DNA of 16,039 bases. Origin: Alphaproteobacteria bacterium (GTDB taxonomy: Bacteria; Pseudomonadota; Alphaproteobacteria; Rhodospirillales; Rhodospirillaceae). Numbering within the stretch: the first letter of the stretch is position 1; each line of letters begins with the position of its first letter. The stretch is from positions 1 through 16,039 of the forward strand of contig JADGDA010000031.1 of assembly GCA_015228695.1 (NCBI GenBank). The letters run 5' to 3'. The notes below the pieces were generated by a model. The model was not told the DNA's origin. It worked only from the letters and a program-made list of their open reading frames with translations, and ran no database searches. Shown here one piece after another: positions 8,957 to 16,039 of this stretch. Made by a program: the position numbers and the translations under genes.

Positions 8957-9079
8957 ATGCGGCCCACGCTTTGGCGGCCCAAGGCCGGGCCACCTCGGAT
9001 AACGGCGTCCGAAACGATGGAGCTTCGTTCACGAAGGCTTTGTCGGTTCGGGCGCTTTTTGTTTTTATGGAGGCAATAG
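8957..9079 (+). CDS. Possible 40-codon leader ORF through the nirB attenuator (uncertain)
   Basis: ATG 8957 follows AAGGAG (8943-8948) at 8-bp spacing, a better initiation context than many genes here. The frame stays open for 40 codons (MRPTLWRPKAGPPRITASE at its start) through P1, P2 and the terminator. Its TAG stop (9077-9079) directly abuts the nirB ATG at 9080. The product is basic and resembles no family I know. Translation would melt the regulatory hairpins, so either initiation is weak, the ORF is part of the control, or the match is chance. The site would lie only about 5 nt from the predicted 5' end of the transcript, which argues for weak initiation. Confidence 0.3.
   Translation: MRPTLWRPKAGPPRITASETMELRSRRLCRFGRFLFLWRQ
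8976..9012 (+). ncRNA. Two-hairpin ANTAR (NasT) antiterminator RNA in the nirB leader
   Basis: P1 is GGCCC-AAGGCC-GGGCC (8976-8991), the linker ACC follows, and P2 is TCGGAT-AACGGC-GTCCGA (8995-9012) closed by a U-G pair. Both hexaloops have A1 and G4, and the 3-nt linker is the same length as in the nrtA leader although the stems are unrelated in sequence. The 3' arm of P2 (9007-9012) lies inside the 5' arm of the downstream terminator. NasT binding is expected to stabilise these hairpins and permit read-through into nirBD-nasA. Confidence 0.88.
9005..9066 (+). terminator. Intrinsic terminator (attenuator) in the nirB leader
   Basis: A long hairpin (9005-9055) pairs GCGTCCGAAACGATGGAGC with GGCTTTGTCGGTTCGGGCGC through many Watson-Crick and some G-U pairs with one mismatch. 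An inner CTTCG-TTCA-CGAAG loop closes it with one bulged base, and the tail TTTTTGTTTTT (9056-9066) follows. It ends only 13 bp before the nirB ATG, so the nirB SD (GGAGG 9069-9073) comes right after the U tract. Its 5' arm includes the 3' arm of ANTAR hairpin P2, giving mutually exclusive folds. Confidence 0.88.
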
Positions 9080-11527
9080 ATGGTCCACCTGTCCGCGCGC
9101 CGCCGTCTGGTCGTCATCGGCAATGGAATGGCGGGCATGCGCACGGTCGAGGAACTCCTGGCCCGCGCCCCCGTGCGCCATGCCATCACCGTGTTCGGCG
9201 ACGAGCCGCACCCGAACTATAACCGCATCCTTCTTTCCTCGGTCCTCGCCGGGGAAAAGACGATGGACGAGATCGTCATCAACCCGCGCTCCTGGTACGA
9301 GGAGCAGGGAATCGCCCTCCGGACCGGAGACCCGGTGATGGCCATCGATCGGGCGGAAAGAATGGTGCGCACCGGGTCGGGTCAGGTCGTTCCCTACGAC
9401 GATCTGCTGATCGCCACCGGATCGCGGCCGTTGATGCCTCCCCTGCCGGGGATCGCGATGGAAGGCGTGGTGGCGTTCCGCGACATCGCCGACGTCGAGG
9501 CGATGCTGGCCGCGTCGCGTTCGCACCGGCGCGCCGCCGTCATCGGCGGCGGGTTGCTGGGATTGGAAGCGGCCTGGGGCCTGAAGCGCCTGGGCATGGA
9601 GGTGGCGGTGGTCCACCTGATGCCGACGCTGATGGAGCGCCAACTCGACGCCGAGGCCGCCGGGCTGCTGCAACGGGACCTGAGCGGACGCGGCCTGCAT
9701 TTCTTCACCAACGCCCAGACCGAGGCGTTCATGGGGTCGGATCGGGTGACGGGCCTGCGGCTGGCCGACGGGCGGGAAATCGCGGCCGATCTGGTGGTCG
9801 TGGCCATCGGCATCCGCCCCAACGTGGCCCTGGCGAAGGATTGCGGCCTCGACGTCAACCGGGGAATCGTGGTCGGCGACGACATGACCACCTCCGACCC
9901 GCGCATCCACGCGGTCGGCGAGTGCGTCGAACATGCCGGACAGGTGTTCGGTCTGGTGGCTCCGCTGTGGGAACAGGCCAAGGTCTGCGCGGCCCGGCTG
10001 GCCGGGGACGATCGGGCGGTCTTCGTCCCGCCGCCGCTCTCCACCCGTCTCAAGATCACCGGCATCGACGTGTTTTCCGCCGGGCAACTGGGCGCCCAGG
10101 ATGAAGCCGACGCCGAGGTCGTCTTCCGCGACGCGGCCACGGGCGTCTATCGCAAGCTGGTCATCCGCGACAACCGTCTGGTCGGGGCGGTCATGGTCGG
10201 CGAGGTCGGCGACGGCGGCTGGTACTTCGACCAGATGCGCCGGGGCACGGACATCGGCCCGATCCGCGACCGGATCATCTTCGGCCAGGCCTTCGCCGGG
10301 GCCGGGCCGGGCGGCGCGGACCCGGCCTCCCTGCCCGACGACGCCCAGATTTGCGGATGCAACGGCGTCGACAAGGGAACCATCGTCGCCGCCATCAGGG
10401 CCAAGGGCCTGACCACCCTGGAGGAGGTGCGGGCCCATACCAAGGCCAGCGCCTCGTGCGGCCAGTGTAGCGGCTCGGTGAAGGCGCTGCTCGCCCACGT
10501 CACCGGCAAGGCCGTCGCCGCCTCGGAGGCCATCTGCTCCTGCACCGACCTCGGTCATGACGAGGTGCGGGAAGCCATCCTGACCCGGCGTCTGAAATCC
10601 CAGGCGGGCGTGCGCGCCGCGCTCGGCTGGAAGAGCGAGGACGGGTGCGCCAAGTGCCGCCCCGCGATCAACTATTATCTGCTGTGCGCCTGGCCGGGGG
10701 AATATCGCGACGAATCCCGCTCCCGCTTCGTCAACGAACGCCTGCACGCCAACATCCAAAAGGACGGCACCTACAGCGTGGTCCCGCGCATGTGGGGCGG
10801 GGTCACCACCCCCGCCGAACTGCGCGCCATCGCCGATGTGGCGGAAAAGCACGCGGTTCCGACGGTCAAGCTGACGGGTGGACAGCGCATCGACCTTCTC
10901 GGGGTGCGCAAGGACCAGCTTCCCGCCATCTGGGCCGACCTCAACGCCGCCGGCATCGTCTCCGGCCACGCCTACGGCAAGGCCCTGCGCACGGTGAAGA
11001 CCTGCGTCGGCGAGGAATGGTGCCGGTTCGGCACTCAGGACTCGACCGGCCTCGGGATTCTGCTGGAAAAGGCGCTGTGGGGAAGCTGGACCCCGCATAA
11101 GGTCAAGCTCGCCGTCTCGGGGTGCCCGCGCAACTGCGCCGAGGCCACCATCAAGGACATCGGCGTGATCTGCGTCGAGGCGGGCTACGACATCGTCATC
11201 GGCGGCAACGGTGGTATCGAGGTCCGGGTCACCGATCCTCTGGTCCGGGTCGAATCGGAAGCGGAGGTCCTTGAGTACTGCGCCGCCTTCCTTCAACTCT
11301 ATCGCGAGGAGGCCCGCTACCTGGAGCGCACCGCGCCGTGGGTCGAACGGGTCGGGCCGGCCTCCATCAAGGCCCGCCTCGTGGACGACGCGGCGGGACG
11401 CAAGGCCCTTTACGCCCGCTTCCTGTTTTCCCAGACCCACTCCCAGACCGACCCCTGGGGAGAGCGGGCGAGCGGCGCCGTGGACGCCTTCGAATTCAAA
11501 CCCCTGGCCGTGGTGGACGCATCATGA
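9080..11527 (+). CDS. nirB: Assimilatory NAD(P)H nitrite reductase, large subunit
   Basis: This 815-residue multidomain enzyme reduces nitrite to ammonium in the cytoplasm. Domains in order: an FAD-binding Rossmann motif (VVIGNGMAGMRTVE 11-24); an NAD(P)-binding motif (AAVIGGGLLGLEAA 152-165); a first BFD-like [2Fe-2S] domain (C425-x-C427, C460-x2-C463); a second BFD-like domain (C486-x-C488, C523-x2-C526); then the siroheme/[4Fe-4S] reductase domain with C642-x5-C648 (TCVGEEWCRFG) and C682-x3-C686 (SGCPRNCAEA). All cofactor ligands are present and the length is close to E. coli NirB. The start ATG 9080 has GGAGG at 9069-9073. The stop overlaps nirD as ATGA. Electrons flow NAD(P)H to FAD to Fe-S to siroheme; NirD is the partner subunit. 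In assimilatory clusters this gene is also called nasB or nasD. Confidence 0.96.
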   Translation: MVHLSARRRLVVIGNGMAGMRTVEELLARAPVRHAITVFGDEPHPNYNRILLSSVLAGEKTMDEIVINPRSWYEEQGIALRTGDPVMAIDRAERMVRTGSGQVVPYDDLLIATGSRPLMPPLPGIAMEGVVAFRDIADVEAMLAASRSHRRAAVIGGGLLGLEAAWGLKRLGMEVAVVHLMPTLMERQLDAEAAGLLQRDLSGRGLHFFTNAQTEAFMGSDRVTGLRLADGREIAADLVVVAIGIRPNVALAKDCGLDVNRGIVVGDDMTTSDPRIHAVGECVEHAGQVFGLVAPLWEQAKVCAARLAGDDRAVFVPPPLSTRLKITGIDVFSAGQLGAQDEADAEVVFRDAATGVYRKLVIRDNRLVGAVMVGEVGDGGWYFDQMRRGTDIGPIRDRIIFGQAFAGAGPGGADPASLPDDAQICGCNGVDKGTIVAAIRAKGLTTLEEVRAHTKASASCGQCSGSVKALLAHVTGKAVAASEAICSCTDLGHDEVREAILTRRLKSQAGVRAALGWKSEDGCAKCRPAINYYLLCAWPGEYRDESRSRFVNERLHANIQKDGTYSVVPRMWGGVTTPAELRAIADVAEKHAVPTVKLTGGQRIDLLGVRKDQLPAIWADLNAAGIVSGHAYGKALRTVKTCVGEEWCRFGTQDSTGLGILLEKALWGSWTPHKVKLAVSGCPRNCAEATIKDIGVICVEAGYDIVIGGNGGIEVRVTDPLVRVESEAEVLEYCAAFLQLYREEARYLERTAPWVERVGPASIKARLVDDAAGRKALYARFLFSQTHSQTDPWGERASGAVDAFEFKPLAVVDAS

Positions 11528-11859
11528 TGGACTGGATCGAAATCGGAAACCTGAGCGACATTCCTTCCCGCGGAGCCCGGACGGTGGAGACGCCCCGGGG
11601 ACAGGTGGCGGTGTTCCGCACCGCCGACGACGCGGTGTTCGCCCTGATAAACCGCTGCCCCCATCGCGGCGGGCCGCTGTCGGAGGGCATCGTGTCCGGG
11701 CGGCTGGTGGCCTGTCCGCTGCACAACTGGGTCATCGACCTGGAAAGCGGGGCCGCCGTGGCCCCCGACGAGGGCTGCGCGGAGCGTCTGTCCATGCGGG
11801 TTAGGGACGGGCGGCTGTGGATGAACCTGGACAGGGCGAAGGCCGCCTCCCATGGTTGA
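11524..11859 (+). CDS. nirD: Nitrite reductase small subunit, Rieske-type
   Basis: This 111-residue NirD has a Rieske fold with C45-x-H47 (CPHRGG) and C64-x2-H67 (CPLHNW), so it keeps all four ligands for a [2Fe-2S] cluster; some enterobacterial NirD proteins have lost them. It pairs with NirB. The first ATG (11524) overlaps the nirB stop as ATGA; a second ATG at 11527 would also work. The 3' end overlaps nasA by 8 bp, so the three genes are tightly coupled. Confidence 0.95.
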   Translation: MMDWIEIGNLSDIPSRGARTVETPRGQVAVFRTADDAVFALINRCPHRGGPLSEGIVSGRLVACPLHNWVIDLESGAAVAPDEGCAERLSMRVRDGRLWMNLDRAKAASHG

Positions 11860-14446
11860 GGAGACGCGCACCACCTGTCCCTATTGCGGCGTCGGCTGCG
11901 GGGTGATCGTCCAGGCGGACGACGCGGGCTGGCGTGTCCGGGGCGACCCCGATCATCCCGCCAACCGGGGACGGCTGTGCTCGAAGGGGGCCGCCCTCGC
12001 CGAGACGCTGGGACTGGACACCCGCCTGCTCCATCCCGTCGTGGACGGGACGCAGACCGGGTGGGAGGAGGCCATCGCCGAGACCGCCCGCCGCATCCGC
12101 TCGGCGATCGACCAGGAGGGGCCGGACGCCTTCGCCTTCTACCTGTCGGGCCAGTTGCTGACGGAGGACTATTACGTCGCCAACAAATTGGCCAAGGGCT
12201 ATCTCGGCACCGCCAACGTGGATACCAACTCCCGCCTGTGCATGGCCTCCACCGTCGCCGGCCACCGCCGCGCCTTCGGCTCCGACACCGTGCCCGGCTG
12301 CTACGAGGACCTGGAACTGGCCGATCTGGTCGTTCTGGTCGGCTCCAACCTCGCCTGGTGCCATCCGGTTCTGTTCCAGAGACTGAAGCGCGCGCGGGAG
12401 GAGCGCGGAACCCGCGTGGTGGTGATCGACCCCCGCCGCACCGACTCCTGCGACATCGCCGACCTCCACATTCCCCTTCCGCCCGGCGGCGACGTGGCTC
12501 TGTTCAACGGCCTCCTCGCCCATCTGGAGGCGGAGGGGCGGCTGGATTCGGCCTTCATCTCCGCGCATACGGAGGGATTCGCCGAGGCGCTGGCGGCCGC
12601 CCGCACCGGCACGGACCGGCCCGCTCCGGACGTCGAACGGTTCTACCGGGACTTCGCCGCGACCGAACGGACGGTCACCGTGTTCTCCCAGGGCGTCAAC
12701 CAGTCGTCGCAGGGAAGCGACAAGGTCAACGCGATTCTCAACGTCCATCTGGCGACCGGACGGATCGGCCGCCCCGGCATGGGGCCGTTCTCGGTGACCG
12801 GGCAGCCGAACGCCATGGGCGGGCGCGAGGTCGGAGGACTGGCCAACCAGCTCGCCGCCCACATGGGCTTCGACGATGCCTCCGTCGACCGGGTGCGCCG
12901 TTTCTGGAAGGCTCCCCGCATGGCGACGCGGGAAGGGCTGAAGGCGGTCGACCTGTTCCGGGCCGTCGATGAGGGCCGGGTCAAGGCGCTGTGGATCATG
13001 GCCACCAACCCGGCTGTCAGCCTGCCCGAGGCCGACCTCGTCCGCCGCGCCCTGGACAAATGCCCGGTGGTGATCGTCTCCGACTGCGTCGCCGACACCG
13101 ACACCCTCCGCCACGCCCACATCCGCCTTCCCGCCCTGGCCTGGGGCGAGAAGGACGGCACCGTCACCAATTCCGACCGCACCCTGTCCCGCCAACGCGC
13201 CTTCCTCCAGCCGCCGGGGGAAGCCCGCGCCGACTGGCGGGCGATCGCCGAGGTCGCCCGCCACCTGGGCCACGGAGCGGCCTTCGCCTGGACCTCTCCC
13301 GCCGAGGTGTTCGACGAATACGCCCGCCAGACCGCGTTCGAAAACGGCGGCCGCCGCGATCTCGATCTGTCCGCCTGGGTCGGCGCCGATTACGAGACGA
13401 TGCGCCCGGCTCCGTGGGGCGGTCCCCGCTTCTTCGCCTCGGGCCGCTTCCATCACCCGGACGGACGCGCCCGATTCGTCGCGGTGCGTCCGATGGAGCC
13501 GAGGGAGACCACCACCCCCTCCCTCCCCCTCCGCCCCAACACCGGCCGTTATCGCGACCAGTGGCACACCATGACCCGGACCGGCCTTTCGCCCCGCCTG
13601 TCCGGGCACCGGCCCGAGCCGCTGCTCGACATCCATCCCGCGGACGCGGCCGAGCTTGGACTGGCCGACGGCCAATTGGCGCGGGTGGAGAGCCGGTGCG
13701 GCGATTACCTCGCCCGTGTCCGCGCGACCCCCGACCAGGGGCGGGGAGAGGTCTTCCTGCCGTTGCACTGGAACGATGTCCACGCCGCCCGCTCGGTCAT
13801 CGGCCGCCTCGTTCCCGCCCACGTCGATCCGCTGTCGGGCCAGCCGGAACTCAAGCACGTCCCCGTGCGCGTCCGTCCCTGGAACCCGTCCTGGCACGGG
13901 CTGCTGGTCACCGCCCACCCCGTCGAGGCGCGGGAGGCGTCCTGGTGGGTCCGCCATCGCGCCGACAAGGCGCAGGTCCTGGACATGGCGGGCGACGACC
14001 CCCGGCAACAGGACTCCCTCATCGCCCGCCTGGACCGGGAGCACGGCGCCGAACGCATCGAGGTCGTGGACCCGGTCCGGCGGACCGCCCGCTATGGATG
14101 GCTGGTAGAAGGCCGGCTGGCGGCCGTGCTGTTCCTCTCCCCGCAACGGCCCGATGCCGCCCAGGGCTGGCTGGCGAAGCTGGTGGGGGAGCCCCTGACC
14201 GACGCCTCCGGCCGCGCCGCCGTCCTGGCCGGTCACCCGGCCTCCCCCGTCGCCGACGAGGGCCGATTGGTCTGCGCCTGTTTCTCGGTGGGGCTGCGGA
14301 CCCTCGAACGGATCATCGGAGAGCAACGCCTCGCCACCGTCGCCGAAATCGGGCAACACCTGAAAGCCGGAACCGGCTGCGGTTCCTGCGTCGCCGAACT
14401 CAGGTCCCTGCTGCGGGCGCGGGACGCCGTGGCACAGGCGTCGTAA
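11852..14446 (+). CDS. nasA: Assimilatory nitrate reductase catalytic subunit with C-terminal BFD-like [2Fe-2S] domain
   Basis: This 864-residue molybdopterin oxidoreductase reduces nitrate to nitrite in the cytoplasm. The N-terminal [4Fe-4S] motif is C9-x2-C12-x3-C16-x26-C43. The likely Mo ligand is Cys130 (DTNSRLCMAS). Mo-bisMGD-binding blocks follow (LVVLVGSNLAWCHPV, VVVIDPRRTDSCD, and GREVGGLANQLAAHMGF near residue 330). A molydopterin dinucleotide-binding C-terminal domain spans about 560-690 (IHPADAAELGLADGQLARVE). Residues 806-855 add a BFD-like [2Fe-2S] domain (C808-x-C810, C843-x2-C846), as in Klebsiella NasA and unlike cyanobacterial NarB. There is no Tat signal, consistent with an assimilatory enzyme. 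No separate NasC-type reductase is seen, so electrons must come through the BFD domain from NirB, from a ferredoxin/flavodoxin, or from a gene elsewhere. The stop TAA (14444-14446) lies at the edge of the inverted-repeat element. Confidence 0.95.
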   Translation: MVEETRTTCPYCGVGCGVIVQADDAGWRVRGDPDHPANRGRLCSKGAALAETLGLDTRLLHPVVDGTQTGWEEAIAETARRIRSAIDQEGPDAFAFYLSGQLLTEDYYVANKLAKGYLGTANVDTNSRLCMASTVAGHRRAFGSDTVPGCYEDLELADLVVLVGSNLAWCHPVLFQRLKRAREERGTRVVVIDPRRTDSCDIADLHIPLPPGGDVALFNGLLAHLEAEGRLDSAFISAHTEGFAEALAAARTGTDRPAPDVERFYRDFAATERTVTVFSQGVNQSSQGSDKVNAILNVHLATGRIGRPGMGPFSVTGQPNAMGGREVGGLANQLAAHMGFDDASVDRVRRFWKAPRMATREGLKAVDLFRAVDEGRVKALWIMATNPAVSLPEADLVRRALDKCPVVIVSDCVADTDTLRHAHIRLPALAWGEKDGTVTNSDRTLSRQRAFLQPPGEARADWRAIAEVARHLGHGAAFAWTSPAEVFDEYARQTAFENGGRRDLDLSAWVGADYETMRPAPWGGPRFFASGRFHHPDGRARFVAVRPMEPRETTTPSLPLRPNTGRYRDQWHTMTRTGLSPRLSGHRPEPLLDIHPADAAELGLADGQLARVESRCGDYLARVRATPDQGRGEVFLPLHWNDVHAARSVIGRLVPAHVDPLSGQPELKHVPVRVRPWNPSWHGLLVTAHPVEAREASWWVRHRADKAQVLDMAGDDPRQQDSLIARLDREHGAERIEVVDPVRRTARYGWLVEGRLAAVLFLSPQRPDAAQGWLAKLVGEPLTDASGRAAVLAGHPASPVADEGRLVCACFSVGLRTLERIIGEQRLATVAEIGQHLKAGTGCGSCVAELRSLLRARDAVAQAS

Positions 14447-14448
14447 GG

Positions 14449-14592
14449 TTTGGCTCTATTCGTGGATCGTATTGATGCAGCCGCACCTCTGACGTCATAC
14501 GCGGGCTTGTCCCGCGGCTGTCCGGCCATGACGCCAATGCGTTGAAAATGCGCGCGTTCGTGGTGTCAATACGTTCTGTGAATAGAGCCAAA
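14449..14592. mobile_element. 144-bp MITE-like element with about 27-bp terminal inverted repeats
   Basis: The left end 14449-14475 and the right end 14592-14566 (read on the minus strand) share 23 of 27 bases: a perfect TTTGGCTCTATTC and an inner CGTATTGA with four mismatches between. The direct repeat AAGGTTT occurs at both borders (14445-14451 and 14591-14597), compatible with a 7-bp target duplication around a slightly shorter core (14452-14590). No transposase fits inside. It sits between the convergent nasA and ilvD genes, touches the nasA stop, and provides the end of ilvD. A transposon-derived non-autonomous element is the best reading. An alternative is a long bidirectional terminator structure. 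The family is not assigned. Confidence 0.65.
14493..14533. repeat. Palindromic repeat nested inside the inverted-repeat element
   Basis: The core CGCGGG-CTTGT-CCCGCG (14500-14516) is a perfect 6-bp hairpin with a 5-nt loop, bounded by the outer arms CGTCAT (14493-14498) and ATGACG (14528-14533). The wording resembles the dispersed palindromes with a GGGCTTGTCCC core that I recall as frequent in alphaproteobacterial intergenic regions. It may act as a transcription terminator for the convergent genes, although no U tract follows on either strand. Confidence 0.55.
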
Positions 14593-16039
14593 GGTTTCCA
14601 CCTGCGAAACGTCGCGCACCGCGCCACGGGCGGCGCTGGTGGTCATGGCCGCATAGGCCCGCAACGCCGCCGACACCGGGCGGACGCGGGTGGCCGGTCT
14701 CCACCCCTTTTCCGCCTGGGCCTTTCTGCGGCGATCCAGCTCGGCCTCGTCGAGGTCGACGGAAATCGCGCGGTTCGGAATATCGATGCGGATGATGTCT
14801 CCCGACCGGATCAGGGCGATGGCTCCGCCCTCGGCGGCCTCCGGAGAGACGTGACCGATGGACAGCCCCGAGGTGCCGCCCGAGAAACGGCCGTCGGTGA
14901 TCAGCGCGCACGCCTTCCCCAGCCCTTTCGATTTCAGATAGCTGGTCGGATACAGCATCTCCTGCATGCCCGGACCGCCGCGAGGTCCCTCGTAGCGGAT
15001 GACGACCACGTCGCCCGGCTTGATCCCGTCGCCCAGGATGAGGGCGACCGCCTCCTCCTGGCTTTCGCAGACCACCGCCGGGCCGGAAAAGGTCATGGCG
15101 GAGGCATCCACTCCGGCGGTCTTCACGATGCAGCCGTCGCGGGCGATATTGCCGTAAAGCACGGCCAGTCCGCCGTCCCGGCTGTAGGCGTGGTCGCGAT
15201 CACGGATGCAACCCGCCTCCCGGTCCAGATCGAGGCTGGCGTAGCGGTGGCTCTGTCCGAAGGCCTCGATGGAACGCACCCCTCCCGGCGCCGCCCGATA
15301 GAACCAGTGCACGGCGGAATCGTGCGTCGCGCGCACGTCCCAGGCGGCCAGGGCCGCCCCCAGGGACGGCGCGTGGACGGTGCTCGTCTCCCGGTTGATG
15401 AGCCCGGCCCGGTCCAACTCGCCCAGGATGGCCATGACGCCCCCGGCGCGGTGGACGTCCTCCATGTGATAATGCTGAACGGCGGGAGCCACCTTGGCCA
15501 GATTGGGCACCACCCGCGACAGCCGGTCGATGTCGCGCATGGTGAAATCCACCCCGGCCTCCGCCGCCGCCGCCAGGAGGTGGAGGACCGTGTTGGTGGA
15601 CCCGCCCATGGCGATGTCCAGCGTCATGGCGTTCTCGAACGCCGCGACCGAGGCCACGCCGCGCGGCAGAACACTGCCGTCGTCCTGTTCATAGTGGCGG
15701 CGGGTGATGTCCACGGCAACGCGGGCGGCCTTGAGGAACAGTTCCTTGCGGTCGGAATGGGTGGCCAGCAGACTGCCGTTGCCCGGCAGGCCGAGGCCCA
15801 GGGCCTCCACCAGACAGTTCATGGAATTGGCGGTGAACATCCCCGAGCACGATCCGCAGGTCGGGCAGGACGAGCGTTCCAGGTCGGCCACTTTCTGGTC
15901 CGTCGCCTTGTCGTCGGCGGCGGCCACCATGGCGTCGACCAGATCGACGGCGATTTCCCGGCCCCCGTCGACGACCTTGCCCGCCTCCATCGGCCCGCCG
16001 GAAACGAACACCGTCGGGATGTTCAGGCGCAGCGCCGCC
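14566..16039 (-). CDS. ilvD: Dihydroxy-acid dehydratase IlvD, N terminus cut by the right edge, C terminus ending in a repeat
   Basis: About 490 residues of a protein of roughly 610 are visible. The frame is open to the window edge ([20 protein letters not shown]), so the true start lies outside. IlvD dehydrates 2,3-dihydroxy-3-methylbutanoate and its homologue in valine, leucine and isoleucine synthesis, using an Fe-S cluster. Seen are the cluster-ligand region [19 protein letters not shown] (about 15815-15870), [49 protein letters not shown] and [21 protein letters not shown], all canonical. The last eight residues FGSIHRTY and the TGA stop (14566-14568) are encoded entirely by the right terminal repeat of the element between nasA and ilvD, so the native C-terminal tip has been replaced. 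The catalytic core is unaffected. Confidence 0.96.
   Translation of the reverse strand, partial: AALRLNIPTVFVSGGPMEAGKVVDGGREIAVDLVDAMVAAADDKATDQKVADLERSSCPTCGSCSGMFTANSMNCLVEALGLGLPGNGSLLATHSDRKELFLKAARVAVDITRRHYEQDDGSVLPRGVASVAAFENAMTLDIAMGGSTNTVLHLLAAAAEAGVDFTMRDIDRLSRVVPNLAKVAPAVQHYHMEDVHRAGGVMAILGELDRAGLINRETSTVHAPSLGAALAAWDVRATHDSAVHWFYRAAPGGVRSIEAFGQSHRYASLDLDREAGCIRDRDHAYSRDGGLAVLYGNIARDGCIVKTAGVDASAMTFSGPAVVCESQEEAVALILGDGIKPGDVVVIRYEGPRGGPGMQEMLYPTSYLKSKGLGKACALITDGRFSGGTSGLSIGHVSPEAAEGGAIALIRSGDIIRIDIPNRAISVDLDEAELDRRRKAQAEKGWRPATRVRPVSAALRAYAAMTTSAARGAVRDVSQVETFGSIHRTY

Noticed and set aside
8028..9032. Minus-strand open frames through the nrtA leader as leader peptides
   Set aside because: The long frame there simply continues into an alternative frame of nrtA and lacks an SD with a suitably placed start.
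8590..9080. FNR/Anr box or CRISPR-like repeats in the intergenic region
   Set aside because: No TTGAT-N4-ATCAA motif and no regularly spaced direct repeats were found by eye.
9065..11440. 791-codon minus-strand open frame opposite nirB
   Set aside because: It mirrors the third codon positions of nirB; NirB has every expected cofactor motif and the antisense product has none.
11801..14359. 852-codon minus-strand open frame opposite nasA
   Set aside because: Same reason: NasA is complete with all cluster ligands, and the antisense product shows no domain.
14449..14592. A small gene or tRNA in the nasA-ilvD gap
   Set aside because: The space is filled by inverted repeats, no start with SD is present, and no cloverleaf or TTCGA-type arm can be drawn.

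Overview
The window reads as a chromosomal stretch from a high-GC alphaproteobacterium. A Rhodospirillales-type genome (Magnetospirillum/Azospirillum-like) is my best guess, from the codon usage, the ccoI-ccoS tail of a cbb3 oxidase assembly cluster, the fused double-ATPase nitrate transporter and a dispersed palindrome of a type I recall from alphaproteobacteria. No 16S or other marker is present, so the genus is inference.

Layout. 1-323: the end of a copper P-type ATPase (ccoI/fixI) translationally coupled to ccoS. 324-1311: a periplasmic zinc-type metal-binding protein behind a Zur-like operator. 1349-2797: a B12-domain radical SAM protein of unknown function, whose 3' end overlaps the convergent nasS. 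8584 down to 2782 (minus strand): a nitrate uptake and sensing operon in the order nrtA (binding protein), nrtB (permease), a fused double ABC ATPase (nrtC/D type), nasT (ANTAR antiterminator), nasS (cytoplasmic nitrate sensor). 8585-9079: a rich divergent control region. 9080-14446 (plus strand): nirB, nirD and nasA, the assimilatory nitrite reductase subunits and the nitrate reductase, with overlapping start/stop codons. 14449-14592: a 144-bp element with terminal inverted repeats and a nested palindrome. 14566 to the right edge (minus strand): ilvD, which ends inside that element.

How it works together. Nitrate is imported by NrtA-NrtB-NrtCD, reduced to nitrite by NasA and to ammonium by NirBD. 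The divergent region holds two sigma-54 type promoters pointing outward, a 17-bp palindrome between them suited to an NtrC-like activator, and, in each 5' leader, a two-hairpin ANTAR target RNA (hexaloops with A at position 1 and G at position 4). In both leaders the second hairpin shares bases with the 5' arm of an intrinsic terminator. Nitrogen limitation (sigma-54) and nitrate (NasS releasing NasT) would therefore both be needed to express either operon. Because nasT and nasS lie distal to the attenuator they are expected to act on, the circuit is probably self-reinforcing.

The most notable items are the paired ANTAR attenuators, the double ATPase whose two non-consensus motifs fall in the same composite ATP site, a possible 40-codon leader ORF running through the nirB attenuator, and the inverted-repeat element that supplies the last eight codons and the stop of ilvD. 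No tRNA, rRNA, CRISPR array or intact transposase gene was seen.
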